A stretch of DNA of 64,000 bases from Methylobacterium sp. PvR107 (GCF_017833295.1 NZ_JAFIBW010000001.1:620001-684000), one strand, 5' to 3'; numbered from the stretch's first letter, positions 55,162-64,000 are shown. Made by a program: numbers and translations. Notes: a model not told the origin generated them from the letters alone.

Positions 55162-55437
55162 TCACTTCCGGGCGGCCATCAGGTCGTGAGTCAGGACCGT
55201 CAATTTGCCGATGAGGCTGCTGATGTCGGAACTCTTGCACGACCAATGCGTCCCGATCGCCTCGCCATCCGCCGCGACGGAGACCACCGCCACCGAGCGC
55301 AGGCGGCCTTCGCGGGCGAGCGCCAGCTGATCCTGCAGCACGGCGATGATCGACGCCGTCTCCTCGTCCGCCACGGCGGGTGCGATATGCGCCGGGAATG
55401 GCACCACCGTACTCGTCATCGTCTGCTCTCGCTTCAT
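55162..55437 (-). CDS. Small conserved-looking cytoplasmic protein
   Basis: 91 residues (ATG 55437; 55419 is also possible). Central helix IIAVLQDQLALAREGRLRSVAVVSVAADGEAIGTHWSC followed by a second helix ending in HDLMAARK. Globular, cytoplasmic; no known domain recognised. GAGGGA lies upstream. Confidence 0.6.
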   Translation of the reverse strand: MKREQTMTSTVVPFPAHIAPAVADEETASIIAVLQDQLALAREGRLRSVAVVSVAADGEAIGTHWSCKSSDISSLIGKLTVLTHDLMAARK

Positions 55438-55715
55438 GGTGCGGATCCCTCGGTTCGCGTCCTCGGGCTCCGACGTGCGCAGCAGCTTTGTGCAGAGTAA
55501 GGCAGCTTGTCCGTGTCGCGCGATGTCTCGGACAAGTGTGGCGCTGCGGCAACGAAGCAGGCGCGTCAAAGTCCTGATCGCGATCGGGTGCGCGGCTGCG
55601 GAATGCGCCGACGCGCGTTTCCGATGCGGTCCCCCGGCGCATCCTTGGCCGGGCACCCCGTCGCAGCGCCGCGCGGGACGGTTCTGTGACGGGGTGCCCC
55701 GGAGACGGGCGGCCC

Positions 55716-56183
55716 TCAGGCGGCCTTGCGACCCTTGCGCTCGCGCTCGGCCATGGCGCCGGGCTGTCCGAGGCCGATTGCCTTGGCCAGGGCCGAGCGC
55801 TGCTCGGCATAGCTCGGGGCGACCATCGGGTAGTCGGCCGGCAGGCCGTAGCGGTCGCGGTAGCTGCGCGGGTCGAAGCCGTGGCTGGTCAGGTGGCGCT
55901 TGAGCGTCTTGTAGGTCTTGCCGTCGATGAAGCTGACGATCCCGTCGGGGCGGACCGACTTGCGGATCTGGGCGGCGCTGGGCTTCTCGACATCGGCCTG
56001 CGCGGTCGCGCCGGAATCGGCGGTCAGGGTGCCGGAGACGAGACCGGCGATCGCGCCGTGCACGCGCGTGATCAGGGCCGGCAGCTCGGCAACCGGCACG
56101 GGATTGTTCGACACATAGGCAGCCACGATATCGCCGGCCAGCTCGATGAAGTTGGTGTCGGGCCCGATGGTTTCTTCTGTCAC
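55716..56183 (-). CDS. MucR/Ros-family transcriptional regulator without the first zinc cysteine
   Basis: 155 residues. The C-terminal half carries the MucR landmarks: SVRPDGIVSFIDGKTYKTLKRHL and GLPADYPMVAPSYAEQRSALAKAIGLG. Where classical Ros/MucR has Cys (DxIVCLEDGKK) this protein has Ser, and no other Cys is in the protein, so it cannot hold the usual Cys/His zinc site, as known for some zinc-free Mesorhizobium homologues. It should still bind AT-rich target DNA as an H-NS-like regulator. GTG start after AGGAAT. AT-rich upstream DNA could be an autoregulatory site. Confidence 0.85.
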   Translation of the reverse strand: MTEETIGPDTNFIELAGDIVAAYVSNNPVPVAELPALITRVHGAIAGLVSGTLTADSGATAQADVEKPSAAQIRKSVRPDGIVSFIDGKTYKTLKRHLTSHGFDPRSYRDRYGLPADYPMVAPSYAEQRSALAKAIGLGQPGAMAERERKGRKAA

Positions 56184-56522
56184 TTCAAGATTCCTAGTGT
56201 GCCCCTCACGGGCGATTTGCTACTTTTGTTGGATGAATGCAAGTTACAAAACCCTTTTGCGGGTGGCATTCTGCGCATGATTGGCATGCTTGGCGCGAGC
56301 CGCGGGCGGGTATTTTTGGCAATCGATGCCGAGACCTTGTGCACCCGCATGCGGATCTGTGTCGGAGGCACGACATTTCACGGTGCGGAGCCGGGAGGCT
56401 GCATCACCTAAAGTCAGCGATCCTGCCGGGCGAATACGCTGAGGTCTGTGCCCTGCCCGGTCGCGCCGTCCGGATGCCGCGCGCGCGGTGACGCGGAGGC
56501 CAAGTCGTGGCATGGCCCGGCG
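56184..56522. other. AT-enriched upstream region of the MucR-like gene
   Basis: 339 bases including a notably AT-rich segment (about 56210-56270) next to the regulator, expected for MucR promoters and MucR binding. No supported ORF or RNA gene. Confidence 0.45.
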
Positions 56523-56729
56523 ATGCTCCTGCTTGCGCTGCTTCTCGCCCTCGTGGCCGTCCTCGTAGCGATGATCATCCTCCGCCGATGGACCGGCCGC
56601 CTGGCCTCACTGGCCACGCTGATCGCGGGGGCGATCATGGCCCTGTGGCTGGCCGAGGTCGGCCTGCTTCCCGGATCGAAGGGACCGCTCACTGAGACCC
56701 GGCCCGTCGTCCCCGGGCTCGACCGGTAA
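56523..56729 (+). CDS. Small membrane protein, unknown
   Basis: 68 residues with two helices (about 2-18 and 30-47) and a Pro/Gly-rich tail. ATG 56523 gives a hydrophobic start; an upstream in-frame ATG at 56448 would add a polar, Cys-containing extension. Confidence 0.5.
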   Translation: MLLLALLLALVAVLVAMIILRRWTGRLASLATLIAGAIMALWLAEVGLLPGSKGPLTETRPVVPGLDR

Positions 56730-56763
56730 CGGTTCGGTAAACCTGTCGGCGCGAGCATGCCTC

Positions 56764-56949
56764 ATGCCTACGCTCTCCGCCCCGCGCCTCCTCACCTTTC
56801 TAGTGTCGATCGTTCTGATCGGCCTTGCCGTCGCCAGCCTCTACACCCGGATCCCCATGGTCGGACGGACGGTGGTCGCACATCGGCAATGGTTCTTCCT
56901 CGGCGCCTATGTCCTGTTGGCGCTCGGGGTCACCACCCGCAGCCTGTGA
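56764..56949 (+). CDS. Small two-helix membrane protein
   Basis: 61 residues: helices at about 8-26 and 42-57 (YVLLALGV), with a loop TRIPMVGRTVVAHRQW. It lies 34 bases after the previous membrane-protein gene. Comparable small proteins recur in Rhizobiales; no function assigned. Confidence 0.55.
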   Translation: MPTLSAPRLLTFLVSIVLIGLAVASLYTRIPMVGRTVVAHRQWFFLGAYVLLALGVTTRSL

Positions 56950-57001
56950 CCGACGGTGCTCCCGTCGGGTCGGAACCGCCGGCCGCCCGGAGGAGATCGA
57001 C

Positions 57002-57253
57002 ATGATCCTGAAGACCAGCTTCGTGTTGCAACCGTTCGCGATGCACCGGAATCGCCTGCGGCCAGCCCACCAGGAGCCTGCCCAGATCGAATTTGTTGCT
57101 CTCAAGAAGGCCGAGGCGCGCCGCACGCCTTCCGGTCGCGGCGGCGAGGAAGTCGTTGCCGATGATGAAACCAGTGAGATCGAAGGCGTGCCGATCCTTG
57201 GCCAGTTCGGCAACATCCCGGACGATTCCGTCGGGACGTTTCAACGCGGCTGA
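57002..57253 (+). CDS. Small cytoplasmic protein, unknown
   Basis: 83 residues. A strong GGAGGAG site precedes the ATG; the pattern (ILKTSFVLQPF start, ALKKAEARR helix, VVADDETSEIEGVPILGQFG strand) looks like a real folded protein. A longer frame on the opposite strand (56930-57304) also reads plausibly but has weaker start signals. Confidence 0.55.
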   Translation: MILKTSFVLQPFAMHRNRLRPAHQEPAQIEFVALKKAEARRTPSGRGGEEVVADDETSEIEGVPILGQFGNIPDDSVGTFQRG

Positions 57254-57370
57254 CAAGCCCTCCGGTTCCTCATGCGGCATCGCTGCCCCCTGATTGTCGA
57301 CCAACAGAAACTACGTAGAAACAACCTAGACTGATTTCTGCGGGCATAAGAGCCTGTCGAGCCGAAGCCT

Positions 57371-57604
57371 GTGCCCCGCTACTTCATCGATCTTCACGAC
57401 GGCGCCAATCTCGTGCGCGACCATAAGGGAGTCGACCTCCCGGACCTCGCTGCGGCAAGGGCGCAGGCGGTCCGGATGATGACTCGCCTGGCGCAGGGCT
57501 TGGCAGATCCCCATGAGCGTCAGGACTACGTCATCGCCGTGCGCGACGATCAGGGTGCGGTCCGCCTGCGCCTGCGCCTCTCCTACGACGTCGAACCAGG
57601 CTGA
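57371..57604 (+). CDS. DUF6894 family protein
   Basis: 77 residues, beginning PRYFIDLHDGANLVRDHKGVDLPDLAAARAQA, the hallmark of the DUF6894 family common in Rhizobiales. Cytoplasmic alpha/beta fold of unknown function. GTG 57371. Confidence 0.8.
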   Translation: MPRYFIDLHDGANLVRDHKGVDLPDLAAARAQAVRMMTRLAQGLADPHERQDYVIAVRDDQGAVRLRLRLSYDVEPG

Positions 57605-57702
57605 GCGCGTCGCCGCCATCGAAACGGGCAGGCCGCCGGGATAGCGCGAAGCGCGTCTGCGTTGACGCTGCGCCGGCGTAGGCGCACGGCTGAGGAGATC
57701 GG

Positions 57703-58131
57703 ATGCGACGTTCACCCCCTGCGTTCAAGCCACTCGCGGCGGCCCTCGTGCTGCTCTGTGCCGTAGACACGGCGGCGACGGCCCAGACCACTGCGGCGCC
57801 GCAGGTCGGCTCGGCGACGGCGACCGCCGACAACGCCATTCTGCTGACGGTCTTCCTGCGTCACGACCAGTCGCGCCCGCTGGCCGAGCTGAATGAGCAA
57901 CTCGCCAAGCAGGGCTTCTACAAGGCGTTCCCGCCGCCGGGAATCGAGGTCGTGTCGTGGAACGTCGTCATGGGGATCGGGCAGATCATCACGCTGCGGT
58001 TGCCCGCCACGCGGCTCCGGGAAATCAACCGGGTCCTTGAGGATACCGCTTGGGGGCCGTACCGGACGGAGTTCTATCCCACCTACGATTATAAGGCCGT
58101 CGGTCTCGGGGAGCACGAGAAAGCGCGCTGA
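57703..58131 (+). CDS. Exported protein, unknown
   Basis: 142 residues: signal peptide (cleavage near ATAQT, residue 28) and a compact mature domain with LLTVFLRHDQSRPLAELNEQL, then IEVVSWNVVMGIGQIITLRLP. No cysteine. AGGAGA before the ATG. Neighbours are other small exported proteins. Confidence 0.65.
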   Translation: MRRSPPAFKPLAAALVLLCAVDTAATAQTTAAPQVGSATATADNAILLTVFLRHDQSRPLAELNEQLAKQGFYKAFPPPGIEVVSWNVVMGIGQIITLRLPATRLREINRVLEDTAWGPYRTEFYPTYDYKAVGLGEHEKAR

Positions 58132-58167
58132 GCCGGCGACGCGGCCCGTCCCCGCGGGATTTCAGCG

Positions 58168-58461
58168 TCAGCGCTGGCCGCTGTCGCTGTTGCGCTGCGT
58201 GCAGCGCCACCCGGCGAGGCAGTTCGGCATGTCGGCGGATGGCTCGAAGGCCGGCACGCCGGTCTCGTCCTGCCGGCACGCGCCGGAATCCCGATGGACG
58301 GTCTCGTAGGCCGTCTCGCTCCGCGCCAGGATGACGGTCTGATCATGGGCGACGCGGGCCTTCAGCGCCGTGCAGCTGAGGTTGCGCGTGGAGACCCGCT
58401 CCTGCGCGGCGGCGCCGGCGGTGACGACGGCCAGTGCGAGGGCGGCAGCGAGACGGATCAT
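58168..58461 (-). CDS. Small exported protein with four cysteines
   Basis: 97 residues: signal peptide (cleavage near GAAAQE, residue 20) and a mature part with four cysteines (LSCTAL, GACRQ, NCLAGWRC), consistent with two periplasmic disulfides. Convergent with the preceding gene. Family not recognised. Confidence 0.62.
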   Translation of the reverse strand: MIRLAAALALAVVTAGAAAQERVSTRNLSCTALKARVAHDQTVILARSETAYETVHRDSGACRQDETGVPAFEPSADMPNCLAGWRCTQRNSDSGQR

Positions 58462-58614
58462 GCATCCCTCCGGGCGTGTTCGGGCGCGGCTCGCGTGGCG
58501 GTATCGCGCTCGCCCTGCGTCCTCAACCGCTCGTAACGCCGCGCCCCATCGGGTGCGGCCCGGGGGTGCCTCGGTGTCGATTCCGACCGGGAAGCCAAGC
58601 GCTCGGGTCTTCGG

Positions 58615-58719
58615 TCAGGTGAAATGCGCCGGCAGCGACAGGCTCTGGGCGTACAGGGTCAGGGCGATGACGCCGCCCATCAGGGTAGCGGCCAGGGTGA
58701 CGCGGTTTGTCCGGCTCAT
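58615..58719 (-). CDS. Very small membrane peptide, possible
   Basis: 34 residues with one hydrophobic helix (about 7-25). ATG 58719 has GGGGA upstream. It is the kind of mini-protein commonly missed; could be a chance frame. Confidence 0.35.
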   Translation of the reverse strand: MSRTNRVTLAATLMGGVIALTLYAQSLSLPAHFT

Positions 58720-58816
58720 CGGAAGTCCCCATTCACGGCGTGTCTGTCGTCGCGGTGTGGAGACGACATAAGCGCAAGCATTCGGGCCGGGTGTGCTCCG
58801 CGACACACCTGACAGG

Positions 58817-59785
58817 TCAGGGCTGTGACGCTGCGCCCGCCAGGGTGCCGAGAACCGTCGCGACGTCCCAGAGGCAGGGCTGACCGCGCCGTTTGGCCTC
58901 GTACATCGCCGCGTCGGCCCGTTCGGCCAGGGCCTTCGCCCGGGTCGCGTGCAGCGGCGCGCAGGCGATACCGATGGCGGCCGCGGCACGGATCGGTGCC
59001 CCGGCCCCGAGATCGTAGGGCTCGGCAAGCCGCACGTGGAGGCGCCGCGCGAAGGCGAGGGCCTGCGGCGGCGCTGCGCCGCCCAGAAGGATCGCGAATT
59101 CGTCGCCCCCGAGGCGCGCGGCGAGGTCGGCCTCGCCGAGTTCCTGCTGGAGCCGCCCGGCCAGCTGCTGCAGCAGCGCATCGCCGAGGGCGTGGCCGTA
59201 GCGGTCGTTCACCGGCTTGAAGCCGTCGAGATCGATGCACAGCAAGGCGCAGGGGCGGATGCCGGGACCGGCAGGAGCACGGTCGAGCGCATGGTCGAGG
59301 CGGGCCGCGAACCGGTAGCGGTTGGGCAATCCGGTGAGGGGATCGTGATGCGCCATGTAGCGCAGGAGCGTTTCCGCCCGGCGGCGCTCGGTCACCTCCT
59401 CGACGAGGACCGCCCAGCCACCCCCCGCCTGAGGGTGGGTCGTGAGCGCGACCTGACGCCCGTCGGGAAGGGTCTGCAGTCCGGAGCGGCCTGGTGCCCC
59501 GCGCAGGTCCGCGACCGCGCTCAACGCGCCGACATCCCGCGCATGCATGCCGGGCCGGATCCGCTGGGCCCGCTGTCCGAACAGACGCCGGAAGCCCGCG
59601 CTGACGAACAGCAGCCGATCGGCGGCGTCGAACACGCAGAGCCCGTGCGGCAGGCTGTCGAGGGCGCGGACCAGCCCGGGACCGAGACGCCGGGCATGAC
59701 CGAACGCCGATTCGCGCGGCGCGCGGAGCCGTCGCCCCGCGCGCCGTATCGGCTTCGACGCAACCCGGTCCGCTCGCGCCGCCAT
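58817..59785 (-). CDS. PAS-GGDEF diguanylate cyclase
   Basis: 322 residues: PAS-like sensor (about 35-125, LDSLPHGLCVFDAADRLLF), then GGDEF (about 155-320) with active site RLGGDEFAIL. The I-site RxxD five residues upstream is GEAD here, so feedback inhibition is probably lost, unlike PleD. Cytoplasmic with no transmembrane segments. ATG 59785 follows GAGGGGA; the longer frame upstream is non-coding. Confidence 0.92.
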   Translation of the reverse strand: MAARADRVASKPIRRAGRRLRAPRESAFGHARRLGPGLVRALDSLPHGLCVFDAADRLLFVSAGFRRLFGQRAQRIRPGMHARDVGALSAVADLRGAPGRSGLQTLPDGRQVALTTHPQAGGGWAVLVEEVTERRRAETLLRYMAHHDPLTGLPNRYRFAARLDHALDRAPAGPGIRPCALLCIDLDGFKPVNDRYGHALGDALLQQLAGRLQQELGEADLAARLGGDEFAILLGGAAPPQALAFARRLHVRLAEPYDLGAGAPIRAAAAIGIACAPLHATRAKALAERADAAMYEAKRRGQPCLWDVATVLGTLAGAASQP

Positions 59786-60127
59786 GACCGTCCCCTCATG
59801 CGCGGTGCCGGTCCGGCCCGCGCCAGCCGGTCGAGACCCGACCGGAAACCAATCTCGGCGGCTTATAGAATGGGAATCCTTTCGCCAACCTTGACGATAG
59901 CGGGCAGCGTTCAGCGATAGAACAAGGTCTCGCCCCGGATCGCGAAGTTGCGACGGCGCGGCCGCGCGCGCCAGCTCCATCAAGGTCTTGCTCGGGCAGG
60001 CCGCTCCCGGGTTGAGTCGTACGATCTAGGGTAGATTTCGCGCGCCAAGGGCCGCGAAATCCCGACCGTGACTGCTTCCGAGTCGAGACTTCGCCTCCGT
60101 CCGGCAGGTCCCGAACCTGAAGACCGG
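59786..60127. other. Intergenic region between thrS and the cyclase
   Basis: 342 bases; no supported ORF, repeat copy or RNA gene. It carries the cyclase promoter. Nothing resembling a thrS-type regulatory leader is seen on this side. Confidence 0.5.
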
Positions 60128-62155
60128 TCAGGGAGCGTTCTGCTCGACATGATGCCCGTCGAGCACCGTGTCGCTGGTCGGGACCGTCTCGGCCACGGCT
60201 TGCGCCCGGCGGAGGTCCGGCGCGGTCGCCTCCTCGACGAAGGCCGCCACAGCCTCGGTCAGCGGCAGCGTGCGGGTCTGCTGGCTGCCGAGCCGCCGGA
60301 TCGAGACCGTCCGTTCCTCGGCCTCGCGCTTGCCCAGCGCCAGCAACACCGGCACCTTGGCCAGCGAGTGCTCGCGGACCTTGTAGTTGATCTTCTCGTT
60401 GCGCAGATCCGCCTCGACCCGCAGGCCCGCGCGCGCGAGGGTGCGGATGACATCCCGGGCGTAAGGATCGGCCTCGCCGGTGATCGTCGCCACCACCACC
60501 TGCACGGGCGCCAGCCAGAGCGGGAAATGCCCGGCGAAGTGCTCGATCAGGATGCCCGTGAAGCGCTCCATCGAGCCGCAGATCGCCCGGTGGACCATCA
60601 CGGGCGGCTTCCTTGCGCCGTCGGCGTCGATGTAGAAGGCGCCGAACCGCTCGGGCAGGTTGAAATCCACCTGCGTGGTCCCGCACTGCCAGTCGCGGCC
60701 GATGGCGTCGCGCAGCACGTACTCGAATTTGGGCCCGTAGAACGCGCCCTCCCCCGGGTTCACCGCGGTCCTGATCCGGCCGGCCGACTGCTCCTCGATC
60801 TGCGCCAGAACCCGGGTCATCACGTCCTCGGCATGGTCCCAGAGGGCATCCGAGCCGACGCGCTTCTCGGGCCGGGTCGAGAGCTTCACGACGATCTGGT
60901 CGAAGCCGAAATCCGCGTAGGTCGAGAGGATCAGGTCGTTGATCTTCAGGCACTCGTCGGCGAGCTGGTCCTCGGTGCAGAAGACGTGGGCGTCGTCCTG
61001 GGTGAAGCCGCGCACGCGCATCAGCCCGTGCATGGCGCCGGACGGCTCGTAGCGGTGGACGATGCCGAACTCGGCCATCCGCAGCGGCAGGTCGCGGTAG
61101 GATTTCAGGCCGTGCTTGAAGATCTGCACGTGGCCCGGGCAGTTCATCGGCTTGAGGGCGAACCAGCGCTTGTCCTCCGCCTCCTCGCCGGCCGATTGGG
61201 CGGCGAACATGTTCTCCCGGTACCAGCCCCAGTGGCCGGAGGTCTCCCACAGCGCCTTGTCGAGGATCTGCGGGGCGTTGACCTCGGCGTAGTCGCCGCG
61301 CAGGCGCCGGCGCATGTAGGCGATCAGCTCCTGGAAGATCGTCCAGCCCTTGGCGTGCCAGAACACGACACCCGGCCCCTCCTCCTGGAAGTGGAACAGG
61401 TCCATCTCCCGGCCGAGCCGGCGGTGGTCGCGGCGCTCGGCCTCCTCCAGCCGGTGCAGGTAATCGTCGAGATCAGCCTGGTTCGCCCAGGCGGTGCCGT
61501 AGATGCGGGTCAGCATCGGGTTGTTCGAATCACCCCGCCAGTAGGCGCCCGCGACCTTCATCAGCTTGAAGGCGGTGCCGACCTTGGCGGTCGAGGTCAT
61601 GTGCGGGCCGCGGCACAGGTCGAACCACTCGCCCTGGCGATAGATCTTCAGATCCTCGCCCGGCGGGATCGCGTCGACCAGCTCGACCTTGAATTTTTCG
61701 TCCTTGCCGGCGAACAGGGCGCGCACGTCCTCGCGCTTCCAGACTTCCTTGGTAAACGGAGCATCGCGCGAAACAATCTCGCGCATCTTCGCCTCGATCT
61801 TCGGGAAGTCTTCGGGCGTGAACGGGGTCTCGCGGTAGAAGTCGTAATAGAAGCCGTTCTCGATCACCGGGCCGATCGTGACCTGCGTCTCCGGCCAGAG
61901 CGCCTGCACCGCCTCGGCGAGCACATGCGCGCAATCGTGCCGGATCAACTCCAGGCTGCGCGGATCGGTGCGGTCGAGGAACTCGATGCGGGCGTCGCGG
62001 TCGATCGGATCGTCGAGATCGGCGACCGTGCCGTCGAGCGCCATGGCGACGGTCCGCTTGGCCAGCGACTTGGCGATGCCCTCGACGACGGCGCGGCCGG
62101 TGGTGCCGGCGGCGATCTTGCGGGTATTGCCGTCGGGGAAGGTGAGGATCGGCAT
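60128..62155 (-). CDS. thrS: Threonyl-tRNA synthetase
   Basis: 675 residues: TGS domain (1-62), second additional editing domain ([11 protein letters not shown] and GPHMTSTAK), class II catalytic core with NCPGHVQIF and HRYEPSGA (zinc and tRNA contacts), and anticodon-binding domain (about 560-660). Charges tRNA-Thr in the cytoplasm. Complete and unbroken. A C-terminal tail of about 20 residues extends beyond the usual end. Confidence 0.97.
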   Translation of the reverse strand: MPILTFPDGNTRKIAAGTTGRAVVEGIAKSLAKRTVAMALDGTVADLDDPIDRDARIEFLDRTDPRSLELIRHDCAHVLAEAVQALWPETQVTIGPVIENGFYYDFYRETPFTPEDFPKIEAKMREIVSRDAPFTKEVWKREDVRALFAGKDEKFKVELVDAIPPGEDLKIYRQGEWFDLCRGPHMTSTAKVGTAFKLMKVAGAYWRGDSNNPMLTRIYGTAWANQADLDDYLHRLEEAERRDHRRLGREMDLFHFQEEGPGVVFWHAKGWTIFQELIAYMRRRLRGDYAEVNAPQILDKALWETSGHWGWYRENMFAAQSAGEEAEDKRWFALKPMNCPGHVQIFKHGLKSYRDLPLRMAEFGIVHRYEPSGAMHGLMRVRGFTQDDAHVFCTEDQLADECLKINDLILSTYADFGFDQIVVKLSTRPEKRVGSDALWDHAEDVMTRVLAQIEEQSAGRIRTAVNPGEGAFYGPKFEYVLRDAIGRDWQCGTTQVDFNLPERFGAFYIDADGARKPPVMVHRAICGSMERFTGILIEHFAGHFPLWLAPVQVVVATITGEADPYARDVIRTLARAGLRVEADLRNEKINYKVREHSLAKVPVLLALGKREAEERTVSIRRLGSQQTRTLPLTEAVAAFVEEATAPDLRRAQAVAETVPTSDTVLDGHHVEQNAP

Positions 62156-62392
62156 GGTTCAAGCGTCTCCGGGCTCAGTCCTGCATACGGGGCAGGTAAG
62201 CGGTTTCGAGGGAGCGGCCGTGTAGACCGATTTTTTCGATGAGGGAACGGCCGCGCCGCGCGTCCCTGGCCTCAGCCTGTCCTCACGCTGTGGGCCATCG
62301 GCTCTGCGCATGTCGGGCCATCCCGGGGCGCTGCGCGCGACCAGGCGGCTCATGCGGTCGCCGCGTCACATCCTCGCCCGCCCCGTACCGCC

Positions 62393-62535
62393 CCGTCATC
62401 CCGGGGCCGCGCGGCGGGGCCCGGGATCCGGACCCGCCGAGGCGGCAAGGGCGTGCACCGCCGGCTTCTCTGGGTTGCCCGCCCCCGGCCTGCCCGTCCG
62501 GGTCCGGGCCCGCCTGCGGCGCCCCGGAACGACGG
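62393..62535. repeat. Dispersed intergenic repeat copy (direct)
   Basis: CCCCGTCATCCCGGGGCCGC, GGGCCCGGGATCCGGACC, then CTCTGGGTTGCCCGCCCCC and GGTCCGGGCCCGCCTGCGG ending CCGGAACGACGG. Confidence 0.8.
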
Positions 62536-63208
62536 CGCGGGTGGCGGAACCGGCAGGGCCCCTCCCGCCATGCGCGATCGTCCCCGCGCGCCGTTTGGCG
62601 CCGGGGGCATGGCCCAAGAAGCGACCACAGGGGACGCGGGACGCCGCGGGAACCCAGGTGTCGGCCAGTCAACGCGCGGGATCCGATCCCCGCGGCGCCC
62701 GCGGCATCGGCCGGGCATGGTCCCCGGCCGATGCCGTCTTTCTCGTCGCGGCGTCTGTGCGACGTCCCGGTCCTGCGCCGGCCTGCCAAGCGGTCTCAGG
62801 CGAGGCGCACGCGCCTCCGGAACCCGCTATCACTCTCCGTGGCCTTCCAGCCGTTCGCCCGCCTCGTCGTGGGCGGATCCGCAGGATGCGTGGGGTCGGC
62901 CCAGACGCTGGTCGGCGCGGGGGCATTTCCGCCCCCGCCGGGCCAAGGGCCGCCCGGTCTCACGCCCGCCACCGAGACACGCCCCGTACCGGGCACGCCG
63001 CCCGGGGCGATGGCGGCTGAAAGCCACCGACGCGGGCGCCGCCCCACCCCCGGACCCGCCCGGTCAGCCACCGCACGGGACCCATGAAGGACGCCCCGGG
63101 ATCGCTCCCGAACCGCCGTGGGCAGGTGCGGCTAGGAAGCACAGAATAGGAATATTGTCAAGAGCGGTCATGCCCGTCGCCGTGCAGCCGGTGTGGATCA
63201 CGCCCCGC

Positions 63209-63352
63209 ATCGTCGTCCCGGGGCGCCGCAGGCGGGCCCGGACCCGCGGGGGCACGCCGGAGGCGGGCCGCCGAGCGCCGCCGCCGCGCCAGGATAGCGC
63301 GCCGCCCTCGGCTCCGGATCCCGGGTTCCGCTGCGCGGCCCCGGGATGACGG
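63209..63352. repeat. Dispersed intergenic repeat copy (reverse)
   Basis: Starts CGTCGTCCCGGGGCGCCGC, passes GGGGGCACGCCGGAGGCGGG, and ends TCCGGATCCCGGGTTCCGCT with GCGGCCCCGGGATGACGG. Confidence 0.8.
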
Positions 63353-63427
63353 GGGGACGCGGCGGCAACGATCCCCCAGAACGAGGATCGCGCCGTTTCC
63401 CGATCTGGAGATGCGGGCGTGCGAGCC

Positions 63428-64000
63428 TCACCCCGCGCGCTGCAGCCGGCTGGCAAAGAAGCCGTCCAGCCCGCCGCGGGCGCCCGGAACCTCGGGCAGG
63501 TGGCACGGCAGGGTCCGCAGATCGCCGTTGGCATCGATCAGCGCAGTGGCGCCACCGACCTCCTCGGGCCGCACCGGCACGCGTACGAACCGTGCGTCGC
63601 GGGCGAGGAACGCCGCGACCTGCGCCTCGCCCTCTTCCGGCTCCAGCGAGCAGGTGCAGTAGACGAGACGGCCGCCCGGTCGCACCAGCCCGGCCGCGTG
63701 GTCGAGGAGCCTGGTCTGGAGCGCGGCGAGCCGGGCGATATCGGTCTCGGCCTTGGTCCAGGCGACATCCGGGTGGCGCCGGATCGTGCCGGTGGCCGAA
63801 CACGGGGCGTCGAGGAGCACCGCATCGTGATCCCGGCCCTCGAGCGTCAGGGCATCGGCGACCGCAATCTCGACGGCGAGGCTGAGCCGCGCGACGTTCT
63901 CGCGCAGGCGCTCCAGCCGCGGCGCAGAGCGGTCGATTGCGGTGACGTGCGCCCCGGCGGCGGCGAGCTGCATGGTCTTGCCGCCGGGTGCGGCGCAGAG
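63428..64000 (-). CDS. rsmB: 16S rRNA m5C methyltransferase RsmB, 3' part (5' end beyond window)
   Basis: The visible 190 codons begin LCAAPGGKT, the SAM-binding motif I, and include DAPCSATGT (motif IV) and VYCTCSLEPEEGE (motif VI with catalytic Cys). RsmB methylates C967 of 16S rRNA. The N-terminal NusB-like RNA-binding half lies beyond 64000. Frame is open to the edge. Confidence 0.93.
   Translation of the reverse strand, partial: LCAAPGGKTMQLAAAGAHVTAIDRSAPRLERLRENVARLSLAVEIAVADALTLEGRDHDAVLLDAPCSATGTIRRHPDVAWTKAETDIARLAALQTRLLDHAAGLVRPGGRLVYCTCSLEPEEGEAQVAAFLARDARFVRVPVRPEEVGGATALIDANGDLRTLPCHLPEVPGARGGLDGFFASRLQRAG

Larger units (their letters stand above)
62156..63427. other. 1.27-kb intergenic region dominated by two repeat copies
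   Basis: One repeat copy spans about 62393-62535 in direct orientation, another about 63209-63352 in the reverse orientation. Long frames between are Arg/Pro/Gly-rich on both strands, overlapping and without ribosome sites, so no gene is called. A short AT-rich interval (about 63130-63165) may be a promoter. Confidence 0.6.

Noticed and set aside
54852..55214. 120-residue plus-strand frame
   Set aside because: Low-complexity Arg/Pro/Ser composition and overlap with the coding end of the minus-strand gene.
62239..63087. Long frames in the thrS-rsmB gap
   Set aside because: Both strands open, Arg/Pro/Gly-rich, partly built from the repeat family, no start signals.

Overview
This is a very GC-rich chromosomal segment from an alphaproteobacterium of the Rhizobiales/Hyphomicrobiales, most probably Methylobacterium or a close relative. 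The main reasons are: the PleD, DivK and DUF3572 trio; the divergent hisC-tyrA and metX-metW pairs; a MucR-family regulator; DUF6894, DUF1849/EipB and phasin proteins; candidate EcfG general-stress promoters; and a molybdopterin oxidoreductase resembling formate dehydrogenase 4 of Methylobacterium extorquens. The assignment is inferred from reading the proteins; no database search was run.

0-5 kb: the last codons of an upstream gene, a small membrane protein, a tri-haem cytochrome c, a Pmp3-type stress membrane peptide with an exact EcfG-type promoter and a near-perfect intrinsic terminator, then the Fdh4A-like oxidoreductase. 5-16 kb: an L,D-transpeptidase lipoprotein, a DUF1796 protein translationally coupled to accA, a DUF2252 protein, pleD and divK (c-di-GMP and cell-cycle control), DUF3572, EipB and an ABC exporter. 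16-24 kb: amino-acid metabolism (trpB, tyrA, hisC, metX, metW) with an exported MsrA; metX has a strongly foldable leader. 24-26.4 kb: a sulfotransferase-like protein followed by an APS kinase. 26.6-29 kb: a PhoQ/PhoP-type two-component operon with a PepSY protein.

29-36 kb: SNase-like protein, catalase-family peroxidase, soluble lytic transglycosylase divergent from dapA-smpB, a peroxiredoxin and a LabA-like NYN protein. 37-44 kb: a bifunctional (p)ppGpp enzyme with rpoZ upstream, then fabD-fabG-acpP-fabF for fatty-acid synthesis. After fabF there is a short, visibly AT-richer stretch with an unrecognised ORF. 45-48.7 kb: YidB-like protein, small membrane proteins and a large multi-repeat OmpA-family envelope protein.

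48.8-58.8 kb is an accessory-looking zone of about 23 mostly tiny genes. Many are exported or membrane proteins; the zone also holds a phasin, a PilZ protein, a MucR homologue lacking its usual zinc cysteine, and a 59-residue proline-rich ORF. 58.8-64 kb: a PAS-GGDEF diguanylate cyclase, thrS, 1.27 kb of mostly repeat-derived intergenic DNA, and the 3' part of rsmB.

A recurrent feature is a family of GC-rich, hairpin-forming intergenic repeats of about 140 bp in both orientations, found in at least ten gaps. I see no rRNA, tRNA, CRISPR, prophage, transposase or recognisable defence system. The best candidates for something undescribed are the sulfotransferase/APS-kinase pair, the metX leader, the low-GC ORF after fabF and the small-protein island.
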